From the NCBI RefSeq assembly GCF_011682175.1, contig NZ_WHJG01000003.1, forward strand, positions 248,001 through 312,000: a stretch of DNA of 64,000 nucleotides. Direction: 5' to 3'. Positions within the stretch are counted from its first letter, which is position 1; each line of letters starts with the position of its first letter. Below are positions 10,558-20,446 of the stretch, one piece after another. The notes beneath the pieces were generated by a model. That model worked only from the letters and a program-made list of their open reading frames with translations. It was not told the origin of the DNA and did no database searches. Source of the DNA: Massilia frigida (lineage in GTDB: Bacteria; Pseudomonadota; Gammaproteobacteria; Burkholderiales; Burkholderiaceae_D). The position numbers and the translations under genes are program-made.

Positions 10558-12639
10558 ATGGTCAGCATCGTGCGCGTGGTCGGCGAGCGCGGCAAGGAAA
10601 TCGGGTCGATCCTGTGGCGCTGCGTCTACAGCGTCAGCCTCACCTTGCTCTGTTCCGCCGGCCTGGCCTTCATTCCCCAGGGGGCCGAATCGCTGCTCCT
10701 GGTCAGCGATCCGGGCTGGACCTTTCCAATCTTCATCTTTTCCGTGGCCAGCTGGTCCACCGCCGCCTGGTATAGCGCGCGCCTGACCCTCGGCCGCGTG
10801 TTCGACGGCACTTCCCTGCTGGACCGCACCGACACGCCCTTCGTCAATGGCATCCGCATGTGGCTGCCGCGCTTTCTCGGCATCGTGCCGGCCAGCGTGC
10901 TGTCGATCCAGTTCCAGCGCCTCGGCCAGCCGGCGCTGGCGCTGGCCTGCTTTATCACCGCCTTCGCCATGGGCGTATTCGTGCTCAAGCGGCGCGCCTG
11001 GTTCGCCTCGCGTTTCCACGGCTTCGAGGGGCAGACCACCTCGATCCGCTTCGAGTCGCTGCAACAGCGCACGGTGCTGACGGTGTCGCTCGCCATCGCG
11101 CTCACGTTCGTGCTGCTGTTCGCCGTGTGGATCTGGCCGGTCGAAGTCACGCGCTATGTCACCGCGCCGGCGCTGCTGTGCTTCGCCTTCGCCAGCTGGA
11201 TCCTGTTCGGCGACCTGGTGCTGACCTATTCCTTCAAGCAGGCCAGGCTACCGTCGATGGCGGCGCTGCCGCTGCTGCTGTTCATCGTGTTCAGCCTGTG
11301 GAATGACAATCACCAGGTCAGGCTGCTGCCCATCGAAGCGAATGATCCACCGCTGATCCGGCGCACCGTCAAGGACAAGCTCAATCAATGGCTGCAAACG
11401 CGCGTCGACAGCGGCGCGCTGCTGCCGCGGCGGCCGTTTCCCCTGTACGTGGTGGCGGCCGAAGGCGGCGGCATCCGCGCCGCCTACTGGACCGGCATGG
11501 TGCTGGCCAAGCTGCAGGATGACAGCGAGGCGCGCTTCGGGCGCCACCTGTTCGCGCTGAGCGGCGTCTCCGGCGGCAGCCTGGGCGGCAGCGCCTTCGC
11601 CGCACTGGTGGCCGACGACGGCGGCAACGGCCTGGCCAACGCCTATTGCGCGCGCGGCGGGCGCGGCACGCCCTACCAGGAATGCATGCGCCAGATATTG
11701 CAGCGCGACTTCCTGTCGCCCACGCTCGGCTACATGCTCTATCCGGACATGCTGCAACGCTTTTTGCCGTTCGCGATGCCGGCGGCGGACCGGGCCCGCG
11801 CGATGGAAGCGGGCTGGGAGCAGGGCTGGCACAGCGCGACCGGCAACGAGCGCTTCGGGCGCCGCTTCGACCAGCTGTGGGCCGCCGACGGCGCCATGAA
11901 CGTGCCCTCGCTGCTGCTCAACGCCACCCTGGTCGATGGCGGCAACCGCATCATCGCCAGCGACCTGGTCATCGACGGCAGCTTTCCGGATGCCTACGAT
12001 GCGCTCGACCCGGTGCTCGACCTGCACCAGATGAGCCTGGGCACGGCGGTGCACAATAGCGCGCGCTTCAGCTATGTCAGCCCGGCCGGGACGGTGTCGG
12101 CCTGCCGCGCGGGCAAGCAACTGGTGGCGTGCGCGCCGGGAGTGGAACGGGCGCCGTGGGGAAGAGTCATCGATGGCGGCTACTTTGAAAACTCCGGCGT
12201 CGAATCGGTGCGCGACCTGCTGTTCGCGATGCGCCCGACGCTGGACGAGTGGCGCGAGCGCCACTACGACATCGACCCGGTCGTGATCGTCATCAGCAAT
12301 TCTCCCGAGGCGCTGGCGCCCCGGGAGAAGCAAGACCCGGCCGGCGCGCGCATGGACACGACCTTCCTGTCGGAACTGCTGGCCCCGCCACTGGGCTTGT
12401 TCAATACCCGCACGGCGCGCGCCACCTTCGCCGTCACGGCGGAGCGGCGCGACATGGCCGCGATCCTGCCACCCGGCCCGGTGCGCTTCCTGTGGTTCGG
12501 CATGCCATCGGAAACCCACACCCCGCTGGGCTGGGCGCTGGCCGGCAAGACCTTCAGAGGCATCGACACGCTGCTCGAACCGCCGCATAACGCCAAGCTC
12601 CCGTTCGATGCCGTGCTGGAACGCTTGCCGCCGCCATAA
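10558..12639 (+). CDS. Patatin-like phospholipase with N-terminal membrane domain
   Basis: A 693-residue protein whose first 250 or so residues hold several membrane spans (about 20-45, 55-75, 95-130, 175-200, 205-230). A patatin domain follows. The nucleophile elbow GVSGGS places the catalytic Ser at 338, preceded by the oxyanion loop GGGIRAAYWTG, and the dyad partner is Asp539 in VIDGGYFENSG. A lipid acyl-hydrolase acting at the membrane is inferred; the substrate is unknown. The ATG at 10558 is chosen because AAGGAGA lies six to eight bases upstream, while the longer frame to 10330 runs through the palindromic repeat. It has no close same-strand partner. Confidence 0.85.
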   Translation: MVSIVRVVGERGKEIGSILWRCVYSVSLTLLCSAGLAFIPQGAESLLLVSDPGWTFPIFIFSVASWSTAAWYSARLTLGRVFDGTSLLDRTDTPFVNGIRMWLPRFLGIVPASVLSIQFQRLGQPALALACFITAFAMGVFVLKRRAWFASRFHGFEGQTTSIRFESLQQRTVLTVSLAIALTFVLLFAVWIWPVEVTRYVTAPALLCFAFASWILFGDLVLTYSFKQARLPSMAALPLLLFIVFSLWNDNHQVRLLPIEANDPPLIRRTVKDKLNQWLQTRVDSGALLPRRPFPLYVVAAEGGGIRAAYWTGMVLAKLQDDSEARFGRHLFALSGVSGGSLGGSAFAALVADDGGNGLANAYCARGGRGTPYQECMRQILQRDFLSPTLGYMLYPDMLQRFLPFAMPAADRARAMEAGWEQGWHSATGNERFGRRFDQLWAADGAMNVPSLLLNATLVDGGNRIIASDLVIDGSFPDAYDALDPVLDLHQMSLGTAVHNSARFSYVSPAGTVSACRAGKQLVACAPGVERAPWGRVIDGGYFENSGVESVRDLLFAMRPTLDEWRERHYDIDPVVIVISNSPEALAPREKQDPAGARMDTTFLSELLAPPLGLFNTRTARATFAVTAERRDMAAILPPGPVRFLWFGMPSETHTPLGWALAGKTFRGIDTLLEPPHNAKLPFDAVLERLPPP

Positions 12640-12738
12640 GCTGTGCCGCAGGAAATAAATTTCCGCTTACGTGGGTTGGCGAACGGAACGGGAAGGGGGG
12701 AGGGCGTATTGTTATGTCTCAAACAAACAGGAGGCTCT

Positions 12739-12912
12739 ATGACCAAGCACACCAACGACCCAAGTGAGCAACAGCAGCGCGCAGACGAACAGGCGCAGCA
12801 GGAAGCCACCAAGAACCGCCAGCGTGCCGAAGAGGAAGAGGTCGCCGGCAACCACAAGAATGACGGCATCAAGGATCACCAGGGCGCCGACAAAGGCCCG
12901 CGCGGTCAATAA
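12739..12912 (+). CDS. Small hydrophilic protein, unknown function
   Basis: A 57-residue protein rich in Gln, Glu, Asp, Lys and Asn, with no hydrophobic stretch and no Cys. It starts at an ATG at 12739 with CAGGAGG placed six to seven bases upstream, one of the better ribosome-binding sites in this part of the window. It is probably disordered or a simple helix. I do not recognise a family. It lies 99 bases after the patatin gene on the same strand. The strong ribosome-binding site and charged composition argue for a real gene. Confidence 0.6.
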   Translation: MTKHTNDPSEQQQRADEQAQQEATKNRQRAEEEEVAGNHKNDGIKDHQGADKGPRGQ

Positions 12913-12914
12913 AC

Positions 12915-13151
12915 CTAAAGCGCCCGCGTGACGCCGTTCAGCGGCCCGGCTTGCTTCCCTATCAGGAGCGCAAGCCGGGCCGCTGTGCTTTGGCGGGTGC
13001 TGGCGATCCAGGTGAACGGTATTGCCACGTTCTGTAGCGCCACCCTCAGCGCAAAAGCGAAGACTGCAACATAGATGGCCGCGACATACATGACCGCGAT
13101 GCTGGCAACATTCATCAACAGGATCACGCCATACATCACGATCGCGATCAT
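12915..13151 (-). CDS. Small membrane protein coupled to DUF3592 gene
   Basis: A 78-residue frame beginning MIAIVMYGVILLMNVASIAVM, with one long or two short membrane spans in its first 45 residues and a basic, polar tail. Its ATG at 13151 overlaps the stop of the upstream DUF3592 gene as ATGA, and GGGAGGA precedes it, suggesting translational coupling. The perfect 15-bp palindrome at 12940-12984 lies inside the last third of the frame, which counts slightly against it. No family is recognised. Confidence 0.45.
   Translation of the reverse strand: MIAIVMYGVILLMNVASIAVMYVAAIYVAVFAFALRVALQNVAIPFTWIASTRQSTAARLALLIGKQAGPLNGVTRAL
12940..12984. repeat. Perfect 15-bp inverted repeat
   Basis: Arms 12940-12954 and 12970-12984 (AGCGGCCCGGCTTGC and its complement) enclose a 15-base loop. 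No T-run follows on either strand, so it is not a standard intrinsic terminator, although it sits between convergent reading frames. Confidence 0.7.
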
Positions 13152-13699
13152 CGCGATCCTCCCGGCAGCCAGGCGCCGCTGCCCCCCGCATTGGACATGG
13201 CCTGAAACGCCGGCACCAGCAGCGGCGGCACCCCCATCGCGGGAGGAAGTACCGTCAGGACCAACGCCAGCAAGGCGAAACACGCGATGCCGCGCAACAA
13301 AGGCAGGAAGCTGTTTCTGACAATTCCCGGCCGCAGGACCGAATACCCGGGTTTTGCCGGATGATAGTGCACCGGCACATTCATCCCCACGCGCAGCATG
13401 GCGTCGTACGCATGGGCAAACGCTGGCGAGCCGTACAGATTCTCGATCCCGAATGCAATCCGCGTGCAGCCATACTGGGTCGCGTCGACCGAAAAGGTGT
13501 ACTCCACCTGAGGGCAATAGCCGCGTGGTCCATCCTCGTCATGCCGCTCCAGGATGCCAGCACGGGTGATGCGCGCGATGGCGGTCGGCCAGCGCGTGCT
13601 GCGCCAGGCGCTCAGCAGCAGCCCTGCGCCACGCACCGACAGGCCTAGCGTCGCCAGCATTCCCAGCAGTACGATGCCGTACACCACTTCGCGCCACAT
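13148..13699 (-). CDS. DUF3592 domain membrane protein
   Basis: A 183-residue protein with a membrane span at about 6-28, a soluble middle part and a second span at about 140-165. The middle has the DUF3592 pattern: an early strand ending in ARITRAGILERH, then YTFSVDATQYGCTRIAFG and VPVHYHPAKPGYSVLRPG. The function of the family is unknown. The in-frame ATG at 13723 exists, but the ATG at 13699 has AAGGA five bases upstream and is preferred. It is divergent from the HPP-CBS pseudogene, with 173 bases between them. Confidence 0.75.
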   Translation of the reverse strand: MWREVVYGIVLLGMLATLGLSVRGAGLLLSAWRSTRWPTAIARITRAGILERHDEDGPRGYCPQVEYTFSVDATQYGCTRIAFGIENLYGSPAFAHAYDAMLRVGMNVPVHYHPAKPGYSVLRPGIVRNSFLPLLRGIACFALLALVLTVLPPAMGVPPLLVPAFQAMSNAGGSGAWLPGGSR

Positions 13700-13872
13700 G
13701 GATGTCCTTTTTATAATGTGCATCTAGGAAACAATGCAATCTTATCGTTCATTGTCCACCACATCAATACAGCCGGGCCGGCATGCCGCAAACGCACGAA
13801 AATAGTGCATCTATGCACCTTTTTGGCTCATCTGTGGTGTAATTGCAGCTTCACCGTCCTGGTTTACCCCTC

Positions 13873-14471
13873 ATGTCCGCCCCCCGTGCCGCCTGGCTCA
13901 CCGCTTTATTACCCCCGCCCAACAGTGCCGCCCGCCCTGAACAGTGGCGCGCCAGCGTGGCCGCCTTCCTGGCCCTGATCCTCACCGGCGTGACGTGGTC
14001 ACGCTCGAATTCGGCACGGCGCTGGCCGACGCCTGGGGCTTGATGCGGCATCACCAGGTGCATGCGCTGCCGGTGCTGAACCGGGCGCGGCGCGTGATCG
14101 GCATCGTCACCCAGACCGATTTCCTGCGTCATAGCGACCTGGACATGTACAGCGGACTGGGAGGACGCGTGCGCGCACTGCTGCAACGCAGCCCACTGAC
14201 GCATTCGGACAAGCCGGAAGTGGTGGGGCAGATCATGACGGCCAGGGTGGCCACGGCGCATGTGCGCACGCCGATCGTGGAACTGGTGCCGCTGATGACC
14301 AGCAGCGGCTTGCACCACCTTCCCGTGGTCGACGACGAAGACCGGTTTGCCGGCATCGTCACCCAGTCCCACCTGGTGGCCGCGCTGTATCAGGGGCGGC
14401 TGTCGGAACTGGCGGAACTGGCGCCGGCGGCGCAGGGCATTGCGCCCCACGCGCAGCGGGCTGGTACTTAA
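13873..14471 (+). pseudogene. HPP-CBS protein with internal deletion
   Basis: The frame from the ATG at 13873 reads like the N-terminus of HPP-family membrane proteins (AWLTALLPPPN, then the first half of a membrane span, AAFLALILTG). At about 13985-13993 the reading jumps to another frame that encodes only the C-terminal pair of CBS domains ([56 protein letters not shown]), open to 14471. The intact family has roughly 130-150 membrane residues between these parts. They are missing here and the join is out of frame. An ATG-started CBS-only product from 13944 is possible but lacks an obvious ribosome-binding site. The stop abuts that of the convergent yecA-like gene. Confidence 0.75.
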
Positions 14472-15170
<699 letters not shown>

Positions 15171-15262
15171 GGCGTGCTCTTGTTGATCGTTGAAGCTGCT
15201 AGTTTAACGCGTTCGCGCACCGGGACGTACTGTTAAATGCGGCGCGCCGTACAATAGCGGGC

Positions 15263-16267
15263 ATGACGACGCCATTTTCCGACCCCGACACACCCGCCAT
15301 CCACCCGTTCTCGAACCTGAGCCCCGAGTGCGTGCTCGACGCGCTCGACAGTGTCGGCCTGCGTGCCGACGGCCGCCTGCTCGCGCTCAACAGCTACGAA
15401 AACCGGGTCTACCAGGTCGGCATGGAAGACGCCGACCCGGTGGTGGCCAAGTTTTACCGCCCCGAGCGCTGGAGCGACGCCGCCATCCTGGAAGAGCACG
15501 CCTTCGTGCAGGAGCTGGCCGAACGCGAAATTCCCGTGGTCCCCGCGCTCACGCTGGACGGGCGCACCCTGCACAGCTTCGGCGGCTTCAGTTTTGCCGT
15601 CTTCCCGCGCCGGGGCGGCCGCGCGCCCGAACTCGACGACCCCGCTGTGCTGGAGTGGACCGGACGCTTCATCGGCCGCATCCACGCGGTCGGCGCCTTG
15701 AACACCTACAGCCAGCGCCCGGCCCTGACCATCGACACCTTCGGACGCGAACCGCGCGACTTCCTGCTGGCCAACGACTTCATCCCGCCCGAACTGCTGG
15801 CCGCCTACACCAGCGTGGTCGAGCAGGCCTTGGACGGCGTACGCCACTGCTACGCGCGGGCGGGCGAATCGGCCCAGCTGCGCCTGCACGGCGACTGCCA
15901 CGTCGGCAACGTGCTGTGGACCCCGGACGGCCCGCACTTCGTCGACTTCGACGACAGCCGCACCGGCCCCGCCATCCAGGACCTGTGGATGCTGCTCTCG
16001 GGCGAGCGCAGCGACATGGTGCGCCAGATGAGCGACATCCTGGCCGGCTACGAAGACTTTGCCGACTTCGACGAACGCCAGCTCAACCTGATCGAAGCGC
16101 TGCGCACCCTGCGCCTGATCCATTACTCGGCCTGGCTGGCGCGGCGCTGGGACGACCCGGCCTTTCCGGTCGCCTTCCCGTGGTTTAATACACAACGTTA
16201 TTGGCAAGACCGCATCCTCGAACTGCGCGAACAGATCGCGCTGATGGATGAGCCAGCACTGTGGTAA
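15263..16267 (+). CDS. srkA: Stress response serine/threonine kinase (SrkA/YihE/RdoA)
   Basis: A 334-residue phosphotransferase-enzyme-family kinase. E. coli SrkA protects against MazF-linked death under stress. Conserved features are the opening SPECVLDALDSVGL and LALNSYENRVYQVG, the Lys in VVAKFYRPERW, the catalytic loop HGDCHVGNVLW near residue 211 (Asp and Asn), and the metal-binding VDFDDSRTGPAIQDLWML. The ATG at 15263 gives the family's normal N-terminus and length. No adjacent dsbA gene is present, unlike in enterobacteria. Confidence 0.92.
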   Translation: MTTPFSDPDTPAIHPFSNLSPECVLDALDSVGLRADGRLLALNSYENRVYQVGMEDADPVVAKFYRPERWSDAAILEEHAFVQELAEREIPVVPALTLDGRTLHSFGGFSFAVFPRRGGRAPELDDPAVLEWTGRFIGRIHAVGALNTYSQRPALTIDTFGREPRDFLLANDFIPPELLAAYTSVVEQALDGVRHCYARAGESAQLRLHGDCHVGNVLWTPDGPHFVDFDDSRTGPAIQDLWMLLSGERSDMVRQMSDILAGYEDFADFDERQLNLIEALRTLRLIHYSAWLARRWDDPAFPVAFPWFNTQRYWQDRILELREQIALMDEPALW

Positions 16268-16399
16268 GGCTCCTGTAGAGCAAAGGGCCGAATTGGCTGG
16301 TTATTCCGCGTCTGATCCGTGCGCCGGGGCGGGCCGTCCTGACAGATAATCAACGTCAGGCCTTCCCATGCCGGGACGGTAGCCCAAGCGAGAACGACG

Positions 16400-19300
16400 A
16401 TGGAACCGACACCAGCCCCGCACGACGATGCCAACCTGACCATCGCACTGCCGCCCGACGGCGCCGCGCCCCAGGCTGCCGCTGTGCCTGCGGCTGCCGC
16501 CGCCGCCGAACCGGGTCCCGACCGCGCCCAATCCGAAATGCGCGCCATCCACGAAGCCATCGCCCGGGTCGAAGCCGAAGCCAAGGCGTCCTGCGCCGCC
16601 GAGAGCCGGGCCCACGCCGAAGCGCGCGCCCGTGGCCTGGCCGAGGAACGCGCCGCCATGGACGCCGCCGCTGCCGCCGCCGCCCTGCAAAATGCACAAG
16701 CCTCCGAAGAAGCCATCGAAGCGAACCGCGACCGCCTCGAAACCCTGCGCGCCGCCGCCCAGGCCAGCCTGGAACGCCTCGAAGCGGTGCGCCAGGAAAC
16801 CGCCGAACTGCGCGCCCGGGTCGAAGCCGATACCCAGATTAAACTGGCTGCCGAAACGCGCCTGAAAGCCGACGAAGAATCACGCCGCCGCAGCGCCGAA
16901 CACATCGCCGCCGAAGCCGAGCTGGCCGAACAGGCCGCGCGCGCCACTGAAGCGCTGCTGGTGCAGACCGAGCAGGCGCGCCTGCAAGCGGTCGAACGGG
17001 TCGCCGCGGTGCACGCCGCCCAGGAAGAAGTACTGCACATCGCCAACGCCGACGCTCGCATGACCACCCTGGCGCGCGAACGCGAGCGCCAGGCCAAGGG
17101 CGCGCGTCACACCGCCGAACTGCTGGCCGACGCCGAATCCGAAGCGCTCGAACTGACCGTCCAGCGTGAAAAAGCCGACCAGATTGCCCTGGCATCGGCC
17201 TTTGCCCGCGCCGTGGCCGAAGCGCGCGCGCTGGAAGAGGCACGCGCCCTGGCCCACATCGAACAGGAGCGCGAAGCGATCGCCATCGCCCAGGCCGAGT
17301 CCGAGCGCGTGGCCGCCCAGTCGATCCACCTGCGCCTGCAATCCGAAAAAGAATTGCGCGACGCCGCGCTGCACCGCGAACGCCTGGAAAAGATGGCCGC
17401 CGCCGGCGCCGCCGCCCGGCGCGATGCCGAAGCGCGCATCCTGACCGCGACCGCAGAACGCATCGAAGTCGACAAGCGCCTGCGCGAAGTCGCCGTGGCG
17501 CGCGCCAAGGCCGAAGACGACGCCAGCGCCGTCGTGCAAGCGAAGGTGGACGCCGAAACGCTGGCCACGGCGCATGCGAACGAACGCGCCCTGGCCGACC
17601 AGGCCGCTACCGCCGCCGCCCTGGCCGAAGCCGAAGAACAGCAACGTGCTCGTGCGCTGGCCGAAGAACGCGCCAGCCTGGCCCAGGCCGCGGCCGATCT
17701 CGCCGCCGCCCAAAACGCTTCCGAACAAGCCGCCGTGGCGTCGATTGCCGAACAGGTCGAGTTGCAGCGGCGCGCCAGCGCGCTGGCCGCCGACAAGGCG
17801 GCGCAAGCGGCTGCGCTGGCGCAGGCCGAACAAGCCCGCGCCGAAGCCGAACAAGCCGCGCTGGCACAGCTGCAAGAACGCTTGGAGGCCGAAACCCGCG
17901 CCGCCGGAGCGGCCCAGGCGCGCGCCGACGCCGAACAGACCGAAGCGGTGCTGTTGCGCCAGAAAGCTGACGCCGAACAGCGCCTGGCCGAGTCCCGGCA
18001 AATCGAAGTCGAAGCGACTCGCCTGCTCGCCGAGCAGGTCGAGATCGACAGCGCGCAGGCCAGCGCCGCCGCCGACGCCATCGCCGCCCAGGCGCGCGTG
18101 GCCTCGGCCCTGGCGCTGGCGCAAAGCGCGCGTGCCGAGGCCGAGGGGCAAACCCTGGCCATGGCCGAGCAGGCGCTGGCGCTGGCCGAAGAAACCCTGG
18201 CGAACCAACGCGCGCGCGCCGAAAGCGAGCGCAACGCCCTGGCGCTGGCCGAACAGCACGCCGCCGAACAGCGCCAGCTGGCCGAACTGGCGGCGAGCAC
18301 CGAGCAAGCCAAACGGACCGAAGCCCAAGCCACGCGCAAGCTGGTGCAGCAGGCCGAGACCGAAAGCGTGCAGGCCCAGGCCGCCGCCGACGCCATCGCC
18401 GCCCAGGCCCGCGCTGCCATCGACCTGGCCCAGGCCCAGAGCGCGCGCGCCGTCGCCGAACAGCAAAAACTGGCCCTGGCCGAACAGGCATTGGCCGACG
18501 AACGCGCGCGTGCCGACAGCGAAGCTGCCGCGTTCGCCCTGGCCGAACAGACCGCCACCGGCCAGCGCCAGATGGCGGCGGCCGCCGCCTGCGCCGAGCA
18601 GGCCAAGCGGCGTGAAGCCGACGCCACGCGCGAACTGGTGCAACAGGCTGAAATCGAAAGCGTGCAGGCGCAGAATGCCGCCGATGCCATCGCCGCGCAG
18701 GCGCGCGCCGCCACCGGGCTGGCCGAGGCGCAGCGCGAACGCGCCCGTTCGGAACAGCAAAAACTGGCGCTGGCCGAGGAAACGCTGGCGCAGGAACGCG
18801 CCAGCGCCGACAGCGAGCGTGCCGCCGTCATGCTGGCCGAGCAAACCCTGGCCGCCAAGCGCCAGCTGGCGCTGGCCGGCGCTGGAGCCGAGCAGGCCGG
18901 TCGCACCGAAGCCGATGCCGCGCGCGTGCTGGCGCAGCAGGCCCAGGTCGAAACCGAACAGGCGGCACGCGCTGCCGACGCTGTCGCTGGCCAGGCACGC
19001 GTGGCGACCGAACGCGCCCAGGTCCAGCAAGTGCGGGCCGAGGCCGAACAACAGAAACTCAAGCTGGCCCAAGAAGCGCTGCTGCTCGAGCGCGCCAGCG
19101 CCGAGGCCGAGCGGGCCAGCGTCGAGACCGAACGCGCCTCGCTGGCGCTGATCGAGCAAAAGCTGGCCACCCAGCGTCAGCAACTGGCGGCCGACCAGCG
19201 CGCCGAGCAGGCGATCGCGGCGCGGCTGGCATCCGAACAGGCGGCCTGCCTGTCTGCGCGCACGCGGGCCGAAGCCGAGCACGAAGCGGCCAGCATGGCG

Positions 19301-19627
19301 CGCCAGTTCCAGGTCGCGCAAGAAATTGCCGCCCTGGCCGCGCAAGACAAGCGCGACGCCCAGCGCGTGCTGCTCGACAGCGCGCAGGCGCAGGCCGACA
19401 TGCAGCGCAAGAGCGCGATCACCACCAAGGAAATGGCCGACGCCAAGCGCGAACTGGTGGCGCTCGAAATGCGCCGGCTGGAAGCCGATACGCACACCCT
19501 GATGATCACCAAGCACGCCATCGACGACGAAAAACGCAACAGCGCCACCGATGCGGCGCAGCGTTCGACCTCGGCCACGATGACGCACCAGGTGCTGGGC
19601 CGCCTGACCGCGCCGGCCAAGGGCTGA
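16400..19627 (+). CDS. Giant Ala/Glu/Gln coiled-coil repeat protein, unknown function
   Basis: A 1075-residue protein made almost wholly of Ala, Glu, Gln, Arg and Leu in a heptad-like pattern, predicted to be one very long alpha-helical coiled coil. There is no signal peptide or membrane span. The first 45 residues are Pro/Ala-rich and the last 40 are more mixed. From about residue 540 it is built of repeats that begin ADAIAAQAR. The ATG at 16400 has only a weak upstream GAGAACG. Similar composition occurs in TolA-like and cytoskeletal filament-forming proteins, but I recognise no family. It stands alone between srkA and a binding-protein gene, and the long antisense frame through it is a composition artefact. 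Confidence 0.75.
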   Translation: MEPTPAPHDDANLTIALPPDGAAPQAAAVPAAAAAAEPGPDRAQSEMRAIHEAIARVEAEAKASCAAESRAHAEARARGLAEERAAMDAAAAAAALQNAQASEEAIEANRDRLETLRAAAQASLERLEAVRQETAELRARVEADTQIKLAAETRLKADEESRRRSAEHIAAEAELAEQAARATEALLVQTEQARLQAVERVAAVHAAQEEVLHIANADARMTTLARERERQAKGARHTAELLADAESEALELTVQREKADQIALASAFARAVAEARALEEARALAHIEQEREAIAIAQAESERVAAQSIHLRLQSEKELRDAALHRERLEKMAAAGAAARRDAEARILTATAERIEVDKRLREVAVARAKAEDDASAVVQAKVDAETLATAHANERALADQAATAAALAEAEEQQRARALAEERASLAQAAADLAAAQNASEQAAVASIAEQVELQRRASALAADKAAQAAALAQAEQARAEAEQAALAQLQERLEAETRAAGAAQARADAEQTEAVLLRQKADAEQRLAESRQIEVEATRLLAEQVEIDSAQASAAADAIAAQARVASALALAQSARAEAEGQTLAMAEQALALAEETLANQRARAESERNALALAEQHAAEQRQLAELAASTEQAKRTEAQATRKLVQQAETESVQAQAAADAIAAQARAAIDLAQAQSARAVAEQQKLALAEQALADERARADSEAAAFALAEQTATGQRQMAAAAACAEQAKRREADATRELVQQAEIESVQAQNAADAIAAQARAATGLAEAQRERARSEQQKLALAEETLAQERASADSERAAVMLAEQTLAAKRQLALAGAGAEQAGRTEADAARVLAQQAQVETEQAARAADAVAGQARVATERAQVQQVRAEAEQQKLKLAQEALLLERASAEAERASVETERASLALIEQKLATQRQQLAADQRAEQAIAARLASEQAACLSARTRAEAEHEAASMARQFQVAQEIAALAAQDKRDAQRVLLDSAQAQADMQRKSAITTKEMADAKRELVALEMRRLEADTHTLMITKHAIDDEKRNSATDAAQRSTSATMTHQVLGRLTAPAKG
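18074..19270 (+). repeat. Tandem coding repeats of 98-105 codons
   Basis: The motif GAC/T GCC ATC GCC ... (ADAIAAQAR and variants) begins at 18074, 18389, 18683 and 18977. Spacings are 315, 294 and 294 bases, i.e. 105, 98 and 98 residues. All are multiples of seven residues, so the repeat preserves heptad phase. Confidence 0.8.
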
Positions 19628-19697
19628 GACGGGCGGTGCATGCGGCGCGCGGAGGCTGGCATCGCAGTTTTCATGCTGATGGGGTAAGATCGGCGGC

Positions 19698-20417
19698 ATG
19701 ACGAATCCCAAGTTGCTGTTGACCCTGCTGCTGTCGATCCCGCCGGGATTACAGGCGGCGGAGCTGTCGGTGTTGGTCGACACCAGTACCGAAATGCCGA
19801 TGGCGCGCTTCGAGCATGGCCGACTGGCCGAGGGCATCCACAAAGACATCGGCCAGGCGCTGGCTGGCGCCATGGGGCGCACGGTGGTGTTTGTCGCGCT
19901 GCCGCGCAAGCGGATCGTACGGGCGCTGGAAGATGGCGGCGCGGACGTGCTGTGCAGCTACGTTCCCGAATGGCTCACCGGATCGTTCCGCTGGAGCCGG
20001 GCGTTTATTCCGATCACCGAAGTGCTGGTGACGGCGCGCAGTGCGGAGCGTCCGCGCAGCGTGGTCGACATATCCGGGCAAGTGATCGGTACGGTGCTTG
20101 GCTACTCCCATCCCGAGCTTGACGAAGCGCTGGGGAAAGGATTCATCCGCGACGACGGTGTCAGCTCGCTGGCCAACCTGCGCAAGCTGGCGGCGGGGCG
20201 CTTGCAGCATGTGGTCACGGCCAAACTTTTTCTCGACTACCGCCAAAAGCTGGGCGACCCAGCGCTGGCGCTGCACCCGCCGCTGGTGGTCAAGAGCTAC
20301 ATGGGCCAGTGCGCCGTCTCCCCCAAAGGCAAGGTCACGCTGGCCGAGGTCGACAAAGCCATCGAGCGCCTGATTGCCGACGGCGCCATCGCCACCATCT
20401 TCGCCCGCTACCAGTAG
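19698..20417 (+). CDS. Periplasmic substrate-binding protein (SBP_bac_3-like)
   Basis: A 239-residue secreted protein. Residues 1-20 form a signal peptide (KLLLTLLLSIPPGLQA) cleaved before AELSVLVD. The mature part has the two-lobed family-3 solute-binding pattern: EGIHKDIGQALAGAMG, then LEDGGADVLCSYVPEW, and ending VDKAIERLIADGAIATIFARYQ. No permease or ATPase gene accompanies it, so it may be an orphan receptor-type binding protein rather than part of an ABC transporter. The ligand is unknown. The ATG at 19698 was chosen for the signal peptide; the preceding GGGGTAAGATCGGCGGC is only a moderate ribosome-binding site. Confidence 0.82.
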   Translation: MTNPKLLLTLLLSIPPGLQAAELSVLVDTSTEMPMARFEHGRLAEGIHKDIGQALAGAMGRTVVFVALPRKRIVRALEDGGADVLCSYVPEWLTGSFRWSRAFIPITEVLVTARSAERPRSVVDISGQVIGTVLGYSHPELDEALGKGFIRDDGVSSLANLRKLAAGRLQHVVTAKLFLDYRQKLGDPALALHPPLVVKSYMGQCAVSPKGKVTLAEVDKAIERLIADGAIATIFARYQ

Positions 20418-20446
20418 CGCCCCTTACCACGCCGCCACAATCCCCC

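Noticed and set aside
12940-12984. Perfect 15-bp stem as a two-way terminator
   Set aside because: No T-run follows the stem on either strand, so it was kept only as an inverted repeat.
16880-19909. A 1009-codon minus-strand frame opposite the coiled-coil gene
   Set aside because: It is a shadow of the Ala/Glu-rich gene, with Gly/Phe/Leu-rich nonsense composition and no ribosome-binding site or domain.
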